Below, piece after piece: positions 10,463 through 21,394 of a DNA stretch of 64,000 nt; within the stretch, counting starts at the first letter, position 1, and every line of letters starts with the position of its first letter. A program made the position numbers and the translations under genes. The notes under the pieces are model-generated. The model saw only the letters and a program-made list of their open reading frames with translations. It searched no databases and was not told where the DNA came from. Origin of the DNA: Antedon mediterranea (lineage: Eukaryota > Echinodermata > Crinoidea > Comatulida > Antedonidae); assembly GCF_964355755.1 (NCBI RefSeq), contig NC_092678.1, positions 22,798,365-22,862,364 of the forward strand, given 5' to 3'.

Positions 10463-11943
10463 ATGGCTACGTTTCGACATACCGGTTTGCCTACTCTATT
10501 AGTGATCCTGCTGGCGGTGATAACAAAATGGAATGCCAGGGATGTCCAGAGAAATTCCAATGTTTTGCGTACAAGGAGTCCGTTTAAGGAATTCTTCACT
10601 AGCCAACATGGAATCACAGCACTTAAATTATGTTCTACGTCATACTTTGAAAAGGTATATCCACGTAAACACGGTCACGGAGGAAAAACTAAAACACGGG
10701 CAATACGACTTGGAGTTTTATTGAGACATTTTGCGTTTATGATTCTTGTTTTAAGTGGAGATATATCGTCTAACCCTGGACCCACAACTTGTGATCCATG
10801 TGGGCTGTGTTCAGGATCTGTGAAATCAAATCAACGAGGTATCTGTTGCGATGGATGTGACTCATGGTACCACATTAAATGTGCGAATATCTCTATTAAA
10901 GAATACAATCGCCTTGCCAAATCTGGCATTGCTACTCATGTATGGTACCTATCTTCAGTGATTCATTATTTGAAGATGATACTATTAATATATCTGATGT
11001 TTCGTACACAGAGTTATTAAATGCCAATTTGGAAAACGAAGATAGGCTGCTCAACGAGTTGGAATGTAAACTTCTTTGTGGTAAGGGTTTGATATTTATT
11101 CACCTTAACGTTAGAAGTCTACGTAACAAAATCGATCAAATTAGAGATATTGCAAAAAATACGAACGCATCAGTCATTGCAATAAGTGAGTCGTGGCTCG
11201 ATGATTCAATCAATGATGCTGAAATAAAAATAGAAAATTTCTCCATAGAAAGGAAAGACAGAAATGGAAAAGGGGGTGGAGTGTGTTTATATATACGCAA
11301 TACTATTTCATACTCAGTCAGAAATGATTTGGACAGAGAGGATATCGAATGCAAATGGATTGATATAATTTTGCCAAAGTCGAAGCCAATTTTAACCGGT
11401 GTATGCTATCGCCCACCAAAACAAGGTACATTTTTTAACTGTTTAGAAAACCTGCTTATGACTGTTGGAAACTTCATTGCTCAAGAAATTATTATTCTTG
11501 GAGACTTTAATGTAAATGTTTTAAATTGTAATCGTAACAACTATGAGTCAGTGACTAACTTCTGTAATATTTTCGGTCTTGAACAACTTATCACTGAACC
11601 AACTAGGATCAGTGATAACAATAGCTCAGCAATAGATTTGATCTTTGCCAGTGATCCTTTAAAAATTAAGGCCAGTGGAGTAATTCCTATTGGACTAAGT
11701 GATCACTTTTTAACGTTTTGTAGACGAAAACGGACTAATATCATTTCTGGCATACACAGAACAATTGATGTTAGATCAATGAAAAATTACAGTTCTGATT
11801 CACTGACTCATATGCTTAATAGTATTGACTGGTCAGATTGTATTAGTTTAACTTGTGTTCAATCTTCATGGGAAACATTTAAAGATAAGTTTCTGCGTAT
11901 AATTGATTCAATTGCTCCTAAAAAAAAGTTAGGGTTAAAGTAA
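10463..11943 (+). pseudogene. LINE: 2A-like peptide, PHD finger and APE endonuclease
   Basis: From ATG 10463 the frame gives a hydrophobic stretch (FAFMILVLSG) followed by GDISSNPGP, a 2A-like ribosome-skipping motif. Next is a Cys-rich PHD-like finger (CDPCGLC, CCDGCDSWYHIKC). Near 10930 the frame shifts by one and the last Cys pair of the finger is not seen. The next frame (10942-11943) has APE endonuclease motifs: LNVRSLRNKID, ISESWLD, GGGVCLYIRN, ILGDFNVN and LSDH. It stops at 11943 because of an indel in an 8-A run; the neighbouring frame continues KDQPWFDSEL into the RT region. Both lesions mark the copy as inactive unless they are assembly errors. Confidence 0.8.
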
Positions 11944-11999
11944 AAGATCAACCATGGTTTGACTCAGAATTAAGAGATCTTATTAGGCAAAGAGACAAA

Positions 12000-13946
12000 A
12001 TGTTAATTAGATATCGTAGTACAAAGGATGTGATGCATCTCAAAGGTTTTAGAAAACTCCGAAATAGTGTAAATTATAAAATTAAAAAAGCTAAAGTAAA
12101 TTTTTATTCTGAACAACTTCAAGAAAATAAATACAAACCAAAACAATTATGGAAAGTTCTTAAAGGTCTTGGAACCTCTAAATCAAATAATAATGACAAG
12201 AAACAGGTTAGTCTTGAGATCAACAATGAATATGTTCATGATAAGAAAGAAGTTGCTGAAGAGTTTAATTCGTACTTCACCAACGTTGCTGGAGAGCTAG
12301 TAAACAAACTTGACCCTCCTAGTAATACTTATAACTTGGAACATGTCAATGTCTTTTACAGTAGCAAAGGTGTCTTTCCTAATGATTTTTCTTTCATAGA
12401 ATTATCTGAAGATAATGTTCTTAAAGCTTTGACCAAATTATCGACGAGTAAAGCTACCGGAATAGATACTTTACCAGCCAAATTCTTCAAAGATGGGGCT
12501 TCTGCAATAGCAAAACCATTAACTCATATTATTAAGTTGTCCTTCACATCCGGTATTGTACCCAAAGAATGGAAATTAGCGAGAGTCATCCCAATTCACA
12601 AAAAGGGTAGTAAAACGGTGGTAGGTAACTATCGTCCGGTGTCTATACTCTCGGCTTTTTCTAAAGTTGTTGAAAGACTAGTACATGACCAATTGATGGA
12701 ATACCTTAATTCACTTATCTATGATTTCCAATGTGGGTTCCGAGCAAATTTTTCGACAGATCTTTGTTTAATTCACCTAACTGACCATATTAAAAAGAAT
12801 TGGGATAAAGGTAATTTAACAGGTATGATAGTCTTAGACCTACAAAAGGCTTTCGATACTGTAGACCATCAGATTTTACTAGGCAAAATGAGAGCATTAG
12901 GATTGTCCCAAACAGTAATAGGTTGGTTTAAATCATATTTAACAGATAGATGGCAGGTAGTTGATAATTGTGGTACTCTTTCAACGTGGAAAAAAATAAC
13001 ATGTGGGGTCCCTCAGGGGTCAATATTGGGCCCACTGTTGTTCTTAATGTATGTGAATGATATGGAATCTGCATTGAGTAGTAAACTGCTCCTTTATGCC
13101 GATGATTCTGCTATAGTTGTATCTAATAAAAGTGTCGCCAATATACAAAATGTATTGTCAAAAGAATTAAAATCTATTAATTCTTGGTTATTAGATAATA
13201 GATTGTCATTGCATCTAGGCAAAACGTATTCAATTCTATTTGGATCTAAACGTAAACTCAGAAATCAACAAGAATTGAAAGTTACATGCAATGATTATAT
13301 AATCACAAACAAACCTACAGTAAGTTATCTAGGACTTGAACTCGATAACAATCTAACTGGAGATTATATAGGTAAATCAGTTATAAAGAAAGTAAACTCA
13401 AGGGTAAAATTTTTATATAGAAATAGAAAGTACTTAACTTTCAGAGATCTTAAGTTACTAGCAAATAGTTTGGTGTTATGCCTTTATGATTATGCTTGTA
13501 GCGTGTGGTACTCTGGATTAAAAAAAACATTAAAAGTTAAATTGCAAACTGCACAAAATAAGACGGTCAGATGTATTCTTGGTCTTGAACCAAGGGATCA
13601 CATTGGGGCTAATGAATTAAACAAACTGAATTGGCTCCCAGTAGACTTAAGAGTTAAACAGATAAAACTTTGTCACATGTATCGTATTATTAATGGATTA
13701 AGCCCTACGTTTATGAATGATGGTATTAGTAGAGCAAATGTAATTCACCAGTACAAAAATACTAGATTTGCAACTCAATCAATTTATAGACCATATATAG
13801 GTAACCACTCCCAAACAACCTTTGTTAACACGGCAATAACGTCATGGAATCACCTGCCAAAATTGATACAGTGTTCAGAAACCATCAATCAATTCAAAAG
13901 AAATATCAGGAAACATCTCAAAGAGGTTATGCTTGAAAGATTATAA
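12000..13946 (+). pseudogene. LINE: reverse transcriptase region
   Basis: Intact 648-codon frame with the standard RT blocks: IPIHKKGSK, NYRPVSILS, QCGFR, VLDLQKAFDTVDH, GVPQGSILGPLLFLMYVND and the catalytic LLYADDS. A C-terminal region with WNHLPKLI follows. The frame joins the endonuclease frame after one base of correction near 11925, so this is the C-terminal part of one polyprotein and its Met at 12000 is not a true start. The TAA at 13944-13946 precedes the 3' UTR and GAAAT tail. Confidence 0.87.
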
Positions 13947-14137
13947 TTTATATTTATATTGTTGCTACATGTGTTATTGTTTATTGTAAATGTTTATTCT
14001 TATGGTGTTTTTATCCTTAAGGGCCACAATGGAAATAAGTTTGACCTTTGGTTACTTTTTTGTGTTACCCTGAATTCATTCTTTGTATTTTTTATGTTGT
14101 GTTATTTTATGAATTCGAATAAAGAAATGAAATGAAA

Positions 14138-14600
14138 TATTATTACTCCTACTAACTATTATTACTACTCCTACTATTATTACTATTACTGTCCGTCTAA
14201 TACAAAATGTGTATATTAATTGAAAGTTTAACAAAATAATGCTCACGGTGTGTTATTCCGTCTGCCTATCCAGGCCTACTAGCACTTTTTTTCAATACTG
14301 TATAAAGTGTATTTATTGTATTCTATGCATAGTCCCAAAACAGCATCATTTAATTATTGAATTATTACTCTACTATTATTATTACTCCTACTATTATTAT
14401 TACTCTACTATTATTATTACTCTACTATTATTATTACTCCTACTATTATTATTACTCTACTATTATTATTACTCTACTATTATTATTACTCCTACTATTA
14501 TTATTACTATTTATTATTATTATCAGTCTGATACAAAATGTGTATATTAATTGAAAGTTTTAAAAAAAAATGCTGACGGTGTGTTATGTCGTCTGCTTGC
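14138..14600. repeat. ATT/ACT microsatellite and tandem duplication
   Basis: Runs of ATTATTACTCCT and related units flank a duplicated module. The module contains ATACAAAATGTGTATATTA, seen at about 14198 and 14531, followed by a GGTGTGTTAT stretch. The Tyr/Leu/Ile-rich ORFs here are microsatellite translations. Confidence 0.6.
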
Positions 14601-15738
14601 TAAAAAGATAGGGCGTACTTCGTTATATAACAGTCCACCATTCGTCTTTCGTCATTTTGTGTAATGTCATTCCGTCATATATTATGTAGTAGGCAAACTC
14701 AGTCGCAAAATGGCTTATGAATTGAAAAATAAACCCATATTTTAACAGAAATGCAGATTATATAGGCATATTCTAATTATTTATATACTCTACTACTTAC
14801 TTATTTCTTCCAATTTCCAATGAACAATGACAGTAGTCTTTATTGCATTCTGTGTTTAGTAACAAATATACACTTTTCACAGTATTTGCTCTGCATTGCG
14901 TATTATCGTAGAGTAAACAACAATGATCGTCACAATGTGGACTTTACTCTCAACAATAGAGAGACTCTGTCCCTCATTTATCAATTCACATGATATGAAA
15001 AATAAACACCATCACTTTAATCAATCCCTTTGTACTTGTCTGAGGTGGTACATTCCAGTTCTATTATATCTAACTATAGAAAACTTACTCCAACAAAAGC
15101 AAATTTATTTTCGGTGCTAAACCTATTGGTACATCTAACAAGATTCTTGAAATGTTTTCGTCGACAGTAAACTTTTTTAATCACTCACAGTTTTCAATGT
15201 TAATAGACCTATAATGTAATTAAGACGTTATACCAAGATGAATGTCTGTTCATTATAACATAGTATGACATTTTGCAACAGTACCTCTAAACTGTAGAAT
15301 TTGCAATGTTTATTAGTAGGCCTAGTTTTAAAATATGCCAAATTTAATTTCCAGGTTGACCTATCGATTTTAAAACCAATAAAAAAAAAGGTAACGAAGC
15401 ATAATTACAATGCATATTTTATTTAATCAAAGGCATTGGTTAAACATAACTTGAAATACTTGGCCATAAAACAAATAAATAGTACAAACCAAGTGATGTT
15501 TTTCGGTAATACAGTAATATATATTAAAAGACCACAATTTCAGATAAAGGTTAATTTCATATTTTATTCCATTCTTTTTTCATCTGAAAACAATTAAAGT
15601 TAAAACTATTGCCACTAATGTATTTAAGACAACTACCTAAAATGTACGTAAATGTACCTTCATTTCTGGAGGGATACACTTTTTCGTGTTCTTTTACAAT
15701 TTAAGATATTTGAGAATGAATAATAATGATGTGATGCC
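14601..15738. repeat. Dispersed host repeat, copy 1
   Basis: Blocks between about 14640 and 15440 recur at about 33600-36000 and 61140-62050, including TTTGCTCTGCATTG and CAGGTTGACCTATCGATTTT. No gene is seen. The last 100 nt before 15739 resemble the middle of a NACHT exon and are discussed under gene F. Confidence 0.45.
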
Positions 15739-16256
15739 CTAATTACCAACCAGTGTTTCATGAATTTTCTTGATTTTGCATGGTTCATTAGCTAGTACTT
15801 CAATTTCTAATTTAAAAACGACATTCCAAATATTTTGTAAGTTATGATGTTTTAGGTTGTAGTAAGAAACCAAACGTTTTAATGCATCTGGATGAACTTG
15901 TCTCATGGCTTTAAACAGTCGCTTCCGATCATCTGACAACATTGTATCATCATCAATATATTGAAGTCTGTTGTCCTTCATATACTGTCTTATAAGATCT
16001 TCGGCAGGCTTCACTTCTGTTAGCTTCGTAATCTCTAATAGCAGACTTACATTAGTAGGTGTGATTAAGCCTTTTAATTCAAGTGCATTAAACAAGTCAT
16101 TTCCAATAGCATCTGTAGTATCACTAACACTTAAATAGTCAATTAGACAGAATCTTAACCAATAATATCTTTCACCCTCATAATATCTACTGAGATCAGC
16201 ATTCATGGTTTTAAACTTTATTTTAGATTCTGTAATTTTACTGTATTTTATTGTGT
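15739..16256 (-). CDS. Gene F: terminal DED-like exon with NACHT scars
   Basis: Last exon of a NACHT-less family member (172 codons and a stop). The acceptor is TTTTGCAG before 16256, phase 1. It opens DTIKYSKITESKIKFK, which resembles the first 17 residues of the NACHT exons (DEIIKKYLTADQKTKFK). It then switches to a DED pair (LFNALELKGLITPTNVSLL; later LFKAMRQV and NIWNVVFKLEI). The second fold is cut short at KIKKIHETLVGN, where DNA matching the NACHT-exon segment LMKHWLVNR begins. A DED module thus seems to sit where the NACHT core used to be. With the five upstream exons the predicted protein is about 414 aa. I infer a membrane-bound DED adaptor or decoy. Confidence 0.68.
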
Positions 16257-16761
16257 CTGCAAAAAAACAACAAATTGTATACATTAATTAATTCTTAATT
16301 CTACATTAATTCTTCTATTTCTGGTTAAAGGTCTTGATCGTATTAAACGGCATACACAAACAGGAGAAATAATATACAAAAATAATAACAGTACTGAGAT
16401 CAGCGTTAATTGTTTGAAACGAACTGAGTTGATGCATACATTACGTCACAAATGTCCGTATTGCGTCAACTAGTATGGCTCACTGACACTCGACGCAGCT
16501 CTCTCATGTCGTAGGCCTACTGTGTCGTAGGCTTAAACTTAACATTTTTTGTGTCTATCGCGCTAAAATTGAGGTTTTATTGTTGGAAATGCTATTAGAA
16601 GTCTATAAATATCATATTTCGTTAAATTAACACTTTGAATTGACAGGTCTTGGTAGGTCTTGGTAGGTCTTGGTATTTAGGAAAACCCGTTTGAACGGTT
16701 TGGGATTTGTCAATGAATTGTGCTGTGTCTAAATTACATTACATACGGTATACAAATTATT

Positions 16762-16850
16762 AGTCGCGTGCAACGCGACTCCACAGCTCACTATGTCGGT
16801 CGGTTAGTCGGTTGGTCGGTCGGTAAACACTAACTTGAGCACGCGACTGC
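16762..16850. repeat. Solo fragment of the TIR repeat family
   Basis: Lies in the gene F intron. It reads TTAGTCGCGTGCAACGCGAC, then a short run of GGTCGGT units, then GCACGCGACTG. It matches the ends of the 32526-33554 element but is only about 90 bp. Confidence 0.45.
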
Positions 16851-16975
16851 AGCCATGTATATGCCATAGCCATAGGGATTTAGTTCCCATTTGCGTTACC
16901 TGCGACTAACTTTGTGGTTGTTTTGTTGTTGGCAATAAACAATAAGAATTAATGTGAAAATTAATAGTTACCTAC

Positions 16976-17065
16976 CATAATCACTTTCCGTTAATTTGCG
17001 ATCCAAAACAAAACATGAGAATATGTTAGGAATAGCTATTACGATTGCAATGACCAGTGCTAAAA
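16976..17065 (-). CDS. Gene F: transmembrane-helix exon
   Basis: Exon of 90 nt, phase 1-1, acceptor TTAATAG, donor GTAGGT. It encodes VLALVIAIVIAIPNIF followed by a polar tail ending KLTESDY, similar to the tail of gene C's TM exon (QLTESDE). The joins to both neighbouring exons are in frame. Confidence 0.7.
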
Positions 17066-17256
17066 CTATTAAGGAAAAAACAAACATTTATCAAAGTTAA
17101 TTGTGAAGTTTCACTCCAAAATTGTAGATTAAAGTACAATAAAAAAAGAACAAATTAGTAATTCATAATTATGATTAATTCACAGTATGAATTGCTTTTT
17201 ATGATTGATAGTGAATTTATCGAAAATAATTATAAGTTTTTATGATCAACACTTAC

Positions 17257-17316
17257 CTGTACATATGGCTATAGGCTTCTTACATGATGAAGATATCCAG
17301 TTATGTTTAACTTGTT
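17257..17316 (-). CDS. Gene F: 20-codon linker exon
   Basis: Exon of 60 nt, phase 1-1, acceptor AATTTAG, donor GTAAGT. It encodes a basic, Cys-containing linker (QVKHNWISSSCKKPIAIC). Supported by consensus splice sites and an open frame; no homology recognised. Confidence 0.5.
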
Positions 17317-17580
17317 CTAAATTTAAATTAACAAAATAAAATTCTAAAATAAGTTAAAATATTAATATAAATTTTAAATCATAGTAAGCAACCAAATTCC
17401 AAATTTATTCCATAGCTAATTCTTCTTCATTAAATTATGATTAATTAGATTTTGATATTTTTGTAATTACTTTCACACGGTCATTATTATTATGTATCAG
17501 TTAGGAAATGTATTCTTAACTTCCTCAGCTACCCACAGGTGATGATTGTTCTTTGTAATTCAATACAATAAAATACTTAC

Positions 17581-17601
17581 TATTATTACGCGTTCCTTTG
17601 C
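17581..17601 (-). CDS. Gene F: 21-nt microexon
   Basis: Seven codons (GKGTRNN), phase 1-1, flanked by CTTATAG and GTAAGT on the minus strand. Good splice sites and frame preservation support it; RNA data would be needed to be sure it is used. Confidence 0.4.
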
Positions 17602-17978
17602 CTATAAGAATAAAATTAAATATCAAATATGTATTATGATTAAAACTGATCTAAATAATTCAGTTGATTTTTGATGAACATTAATCAGGTTTGATCTATT
17701 GATAGAGTTGCATCAATTTTATAATATATCTCCAATATATATAAACATATCTCCAAAAAAGTTGGAGATTTTTCATTAAATTTAGATAACAAAGCTAAAA
17801 TTTAAGGCCCTATTTCAGGATTACAGAGCATGCATGGTTTAAGTTCATTTGATGATTACTTCTTCTTCTTTTTTTATTAGTTATTAGAAAAGAAAAAATA
17901 AATTAAAAGAGGCTTTTGAATACATTGCATAACATAGGTCAATGTTACATACACATTTACGATATTCTTTATGCTTAC

Positions 17979-18023
17979 CGAAACGTGTAGGCCTAATTGG
18001 TTTACATTTATATTTCCGGTTAC
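17979..18023 (-). CDS. Gene F: basic linker exon (GNRKYKCKP type)
   Basis: Exon of 45 nt, phase 1-1, acceptor CCTACAG, donor GTAAGC. It encodes NRKYKCKPIRPTRFG. Gene E carries the same sequence at 56072-56110 without RP and gene D has a related exon at 49010-49057. The two extra codons are a GGCCTA insertion at 17990-17995 relative to gene E. The cluster of positive charge near the membrane helix would favour the cytosolic side. Confidence 0.6.
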
Positions 18024-18088
18024 CTGTAGGATAGAAATAAAAATACAATATGTAACAAAATTCAAACCAAAATAATGTCATTAACCCA

Positions 18089-18096
18089 TGACGTCA
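18089..18096. promoter_or_regulatory. CRE-like palindrome in gene F intron 1
   Basis: TGACGTCA, with further ACGTCATT half-sites downstream. Gene E intron 1 has two perfect copies at the paralogous place (56160-56167 and 56176-56183). Gene D keeps only a degraded ACGTCATTTACC. Confidence 0.35.
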
Positions 18097-18559
18097 TTTA
18101 CCAAAGAACGTCATTTATCCATAACCAATAATATCATTTTAGTCTCTGTTGTGACACTATAGATCATTCTCTATGACTGTTTTTTTTTTTCAAACATGAT
18201 GGAGCGGTTATGATTTATTTTGTAATGGTTTGCGCCACCTACAGGTCAATATCATCATTACATTATATGATAATGAATGGTGTACGAGTAGCTCACGTTG
18301 TTTTGTGTTTCATACATCTATCTTACAGTATTTGTAGTTACATAATATTTGAATGTTCAATCACAGAAAATGGAGTCTCATCAAGCCCTTTTCCCTCTCT
18401 TGCACCCGTGCACCCCAATGTTTAGTATTCACTAGATTTGTTAATGATGTTACTAGATAGGCTAAGCTCCATACCTGTAGAACAATATTGTATTGTTTTC
18501 TAAAACAAATGTAATGAGTAAATAAAAAAGAAGCTCTTTATCGAGATTGGTAGACATAC

Positions 18560-19070
18560 CTAGTAGAATATGATGTGCCACATTGTTTAGTAGTTTTGCA
18601 AATATTTCAATTTGTTGTTGTGAATCTAAGTTTCCGGCTTTCTCAATGTGATATACAGCATCCCAAATGTTGTCGTAGTTGAAGGCACTCAGTTGATAGA
18701 AATCAATCACATTCCTTAAGTCATCTTTGTCTACGTTAGTAAGCGCTGTAAACAGTGCTCTGCGGTAGTTAGTTATTATTGTCTCTGATGTGTTATTACT
18801 GCATTGAACAGTATTCTTGTATTCTGTTATACAATTTATCGCTGATTTCTGATTAGTTACTTCAGCAATGTCCAACAACAGCCTCACATCAGTTTTTGAG
18901 ATAAATCGGTTACGAGTAAGTGTATTAAATAGGCCCATGGCTAATTGATCTAGATATCCAATAGGTATAACACCATATAGAAGCATTCTTAACTTCCGAA
19001 CTTCAGTGCCAGCATAGAGTTTGCTAAGTTTTTCCAGAAACATGCGGTATTTAAGAACATTTTCGTTCAT
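18560..19070 (-). CDS. Gene F: first coding exon, tandem DED-like domains
   Basis: ATG at 19070 lies 8-10 nt inside the exon, just after a TTTTCAG acceptor, so an untranslated exon exists upstream. The 170 codons form two death-fold units: residues about 5-85 (RKLRMLLYGVIPIG, LFNTLTRNRFISKTDVRLLL) and about 98-170 (YRRALFTALTNVDKDDLR, NIWDAVYHIEKAGNL). The exon ends phase 1 at GTATGT after 18560. It is a close paralog of the gene D exon at 50167-50668 and more distant from B and E, so two DED lineages exist in the cluster. Confidence 0.72.
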
Positions 19071-19539
19071 TTTTAATCTGAAAACAAAAATCTATTACTA
19101 GTAAAAAACTCACAATATTAACACAATTTGGAACAATTTTTATAAATTTTAGCCAGCTAAGGACTGGAAAAATCGTTCAAACGTAAGCAATTAATGTGTA
19201 GGCCTAACTTTCTAACTATGCATAGTCCCAAATGTTCAACACACCCTGACCTGAAGAATCTTTAGTTTAAACTACATTAGGCCTACTAAATCAATATCAA
19301 CATTACAGTTACTACCAACAATATCACTGACCTATTTCAATGTATTGGAAATAACAGCCTTATAAATTAAAATTAGATTTTCTTCAACAGTATTTCTTTC
19401 TTTTTTTGATCATCTCCATTTTTTCTGATTGAAGTTTGATCAGATGCCTCGTAAACTGATCGAAACGTTTAGTGCAAGAACTATATAATACTATATGTAC
19501 TGATTTATACTTTACCAGTTGTTGTTTCTTTCTGATGAA

Positions 19540-19870
19540 CAGTAACGGTAGGCGTATTCAAAATCGACAAGACAAGTTCCAAAATGGTTGCTGTACACTG
19601 AACCGTAACATCTCAGGGTTGACTTTATCGTTTTTTCATTTTAATATCTACTTGTTTTTTTGTCTAGTGTAGGCCTATGTCTACTGTTAAATCCAATTCA
19701 GAAGAGTTTGCAACAAAACTGATTAATTGAACCTGAACCTGTGTAAATCCTATTTTAATGCACTTGTGCTAAATAAATTGCCTATGAATATACTGTCGAC
19801 AACAAGTATTTGGAAGTATTATATGTAGAGTATTGTATATTATTCAGTAATTATTCTATTTCACTGAAGC
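19540..19870 (-). promoter_or_regulatory. Conserved 5' flank of gene F
   Basis: Two blocks recur upstream of the gene E DED exon at about 58020-58370: AAAATGGTTGCTGTACACTG and, about 220 nt on, ATTCAGTAATTATTCTAT followed by TCACTGAAGCG. A weaker match lies at 39430-39670, upstream of gene C. The shared position before DED exons suggests a promoter region carried along by gene duplication. No TATA box or start site can be fixed. Confidence 0.35.
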
Positions 19871-20348
19871 GCGTCTACATGGGTCGTAGTCTATGAGTGG
19901 ACGTTAACGTGCCAGTGATCTTACTGCGTAACCTCTAGTATTCCATCGCTGGGTCGGTGGACGGGCTTATTAGGTCAGGCTAAGTTTGTAGCTTGGCTTA
20001 GCCTAGATCCTTAATTTTCTGAACAAATGTTGTCGTCCTAGTGATAAAACTCAGGCCAAAACCTGTAGTATTTTGTATATGTAGTATATTCTTGTGAGCT
20101 TTATTCAATCAATTATATTATTATTTTTAGTCATAATAATGTGTAGTATTATACTGGCAATTAAAAAAAAATTATATTTGTAGCTATATTCTATGCGACC
20201 GAGAAGGTAAGACGTACACATACGGAGCTCCGCCACAAATATTTTATACTTTGCCAACACCAATTACGCCTGGTCATTCTTTTGGATTTCATAAAGTAGT
20301 AAGTTATCTTACCTTTAATCACATCATTAACAGTATTTAATCATTAAA

Positions 20349-21137
20349 ATGAGTACTAGAAAGAGTAAAAAATCGGCCGATCCAACGCCTACAACCGACT
20401 CAATTGAAACTGCCGCTACTACAAATGACGCGTCAGCACAAATAAATGCCCTTCGTAGTGAGCTCCAGAAATTTGCAGCTGATATTAACTCAAAAATTGA
20501 CAATGGAATTAAATCAATTAAAGATAATCAACAGGTATTGATCAGCAGAATGGAAGAAATAGAAAATAAACAATCTGTTATGGAAAAATCACTGGAATTT
20601 GTTTCGAAAAATACAACTGAAATAAAAACGGAAGTGACTGGACTGGAGGCTAGCGTCACTTTAATTGAAGCGGAACTGAAAGAAAAGGGTGACAGAATCA
20701 GCGTTTTGGAAAAGGAATTACTCAAAATGGAAAGATACAGTAGGAGTTTCAATCTAAGATTCGGAGGCATCCCAGAAAAGGAAGGAGAAAATCCGATAGA
20801 TGAAATATCAAATTTAATAGGTAATGAACTTGACTTAGCAGGCGTTACCATTGAAAACGCACACAGAACGGGTAGGCCTAAAACCGGATCGCAAACAACA
20901 GTCCCCAGACACATAATAGCGAAATTTCTATACAGACCGCAAAGGTTCTCTATCCTATCAAAGGCTAAAAAAATTAAGAAAAAAAGCTTTTATGTCATGG
21001 AAGACCTACCCCTATCTGATGTGAAAAAAAAAACATCAACTAAAGGATGTAATGTCGAAGGCATATCTAGCAGGCAAGCACCCGTCTTTTCGTAACGGCA
21101 CATTGTACATAGATGGAATGCCTTATCGTGAATAGTC
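20349..21137 (+). pseudogene. LINE ORF1-like protein, frameshifted
   Basis: From ATG 20349: a Ser/Thr-rich start, a long coiled coil (residues about 30-135), an RRM-like core (RSFNLRFGGIPE) and the C-terminal ENAHRTGRP plus RHIIAKFLYRP motifs. This is the layout of L1-type ORF1 RNA-binding proteins. An A-run near 21023-21033 shifts the frame. The neighbouring frame completes the domain as RNGTLYIDGMPY and stops near 21137. No endonuclease or RT of the same element follows; the next RT, at 21395, belongs to a different, truncated LINE. Confidence 0.75.
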
Positions 21138-21394
21138 CTAATGACGCAATCAGAATGTAATTTGAATAGCTATTCAAGTATTTATCGCACATTGACACGT
21201 AGGCCTATTTTATATAATCGTATATTCTACCTTTAGAAGGCCTAGTAGACGTGTGCATTGCGTTTTTTATGTACATATACGAGAACCATTATGTTATGTT
21301 GGACCATCATGGACCTGATTATTTGGCGGAGCAAAGAAGCAAAGAAATTGACTATTTATTTATAATACTTACTTTGTAATGAACTTGCATATAT

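Larger units (their letters stand above)
10463..14137 (+). mobile_element. Non-LTR retrotransposon (LINE), near full length but damaged
   Basis: One plus-strand element encodes, in order: a hydrophobic N-terminal peptide ending in a 2A-like motif, a PHD-type zinc finger, an APE-type endonuclease and a reverse transcriptase. Two frameshifts, near 10930 and in an A-run at about 11921-11928, split an originally continuous reading frame. The 3' end carries AATAAAG and a short GAAAT-repeat tail ending near 14137, as in CR1/L2/Rex-like LINEs that end in microsatellites instead of poly(A). Clade assignment is from overall layout only. Confidence 0.85.
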
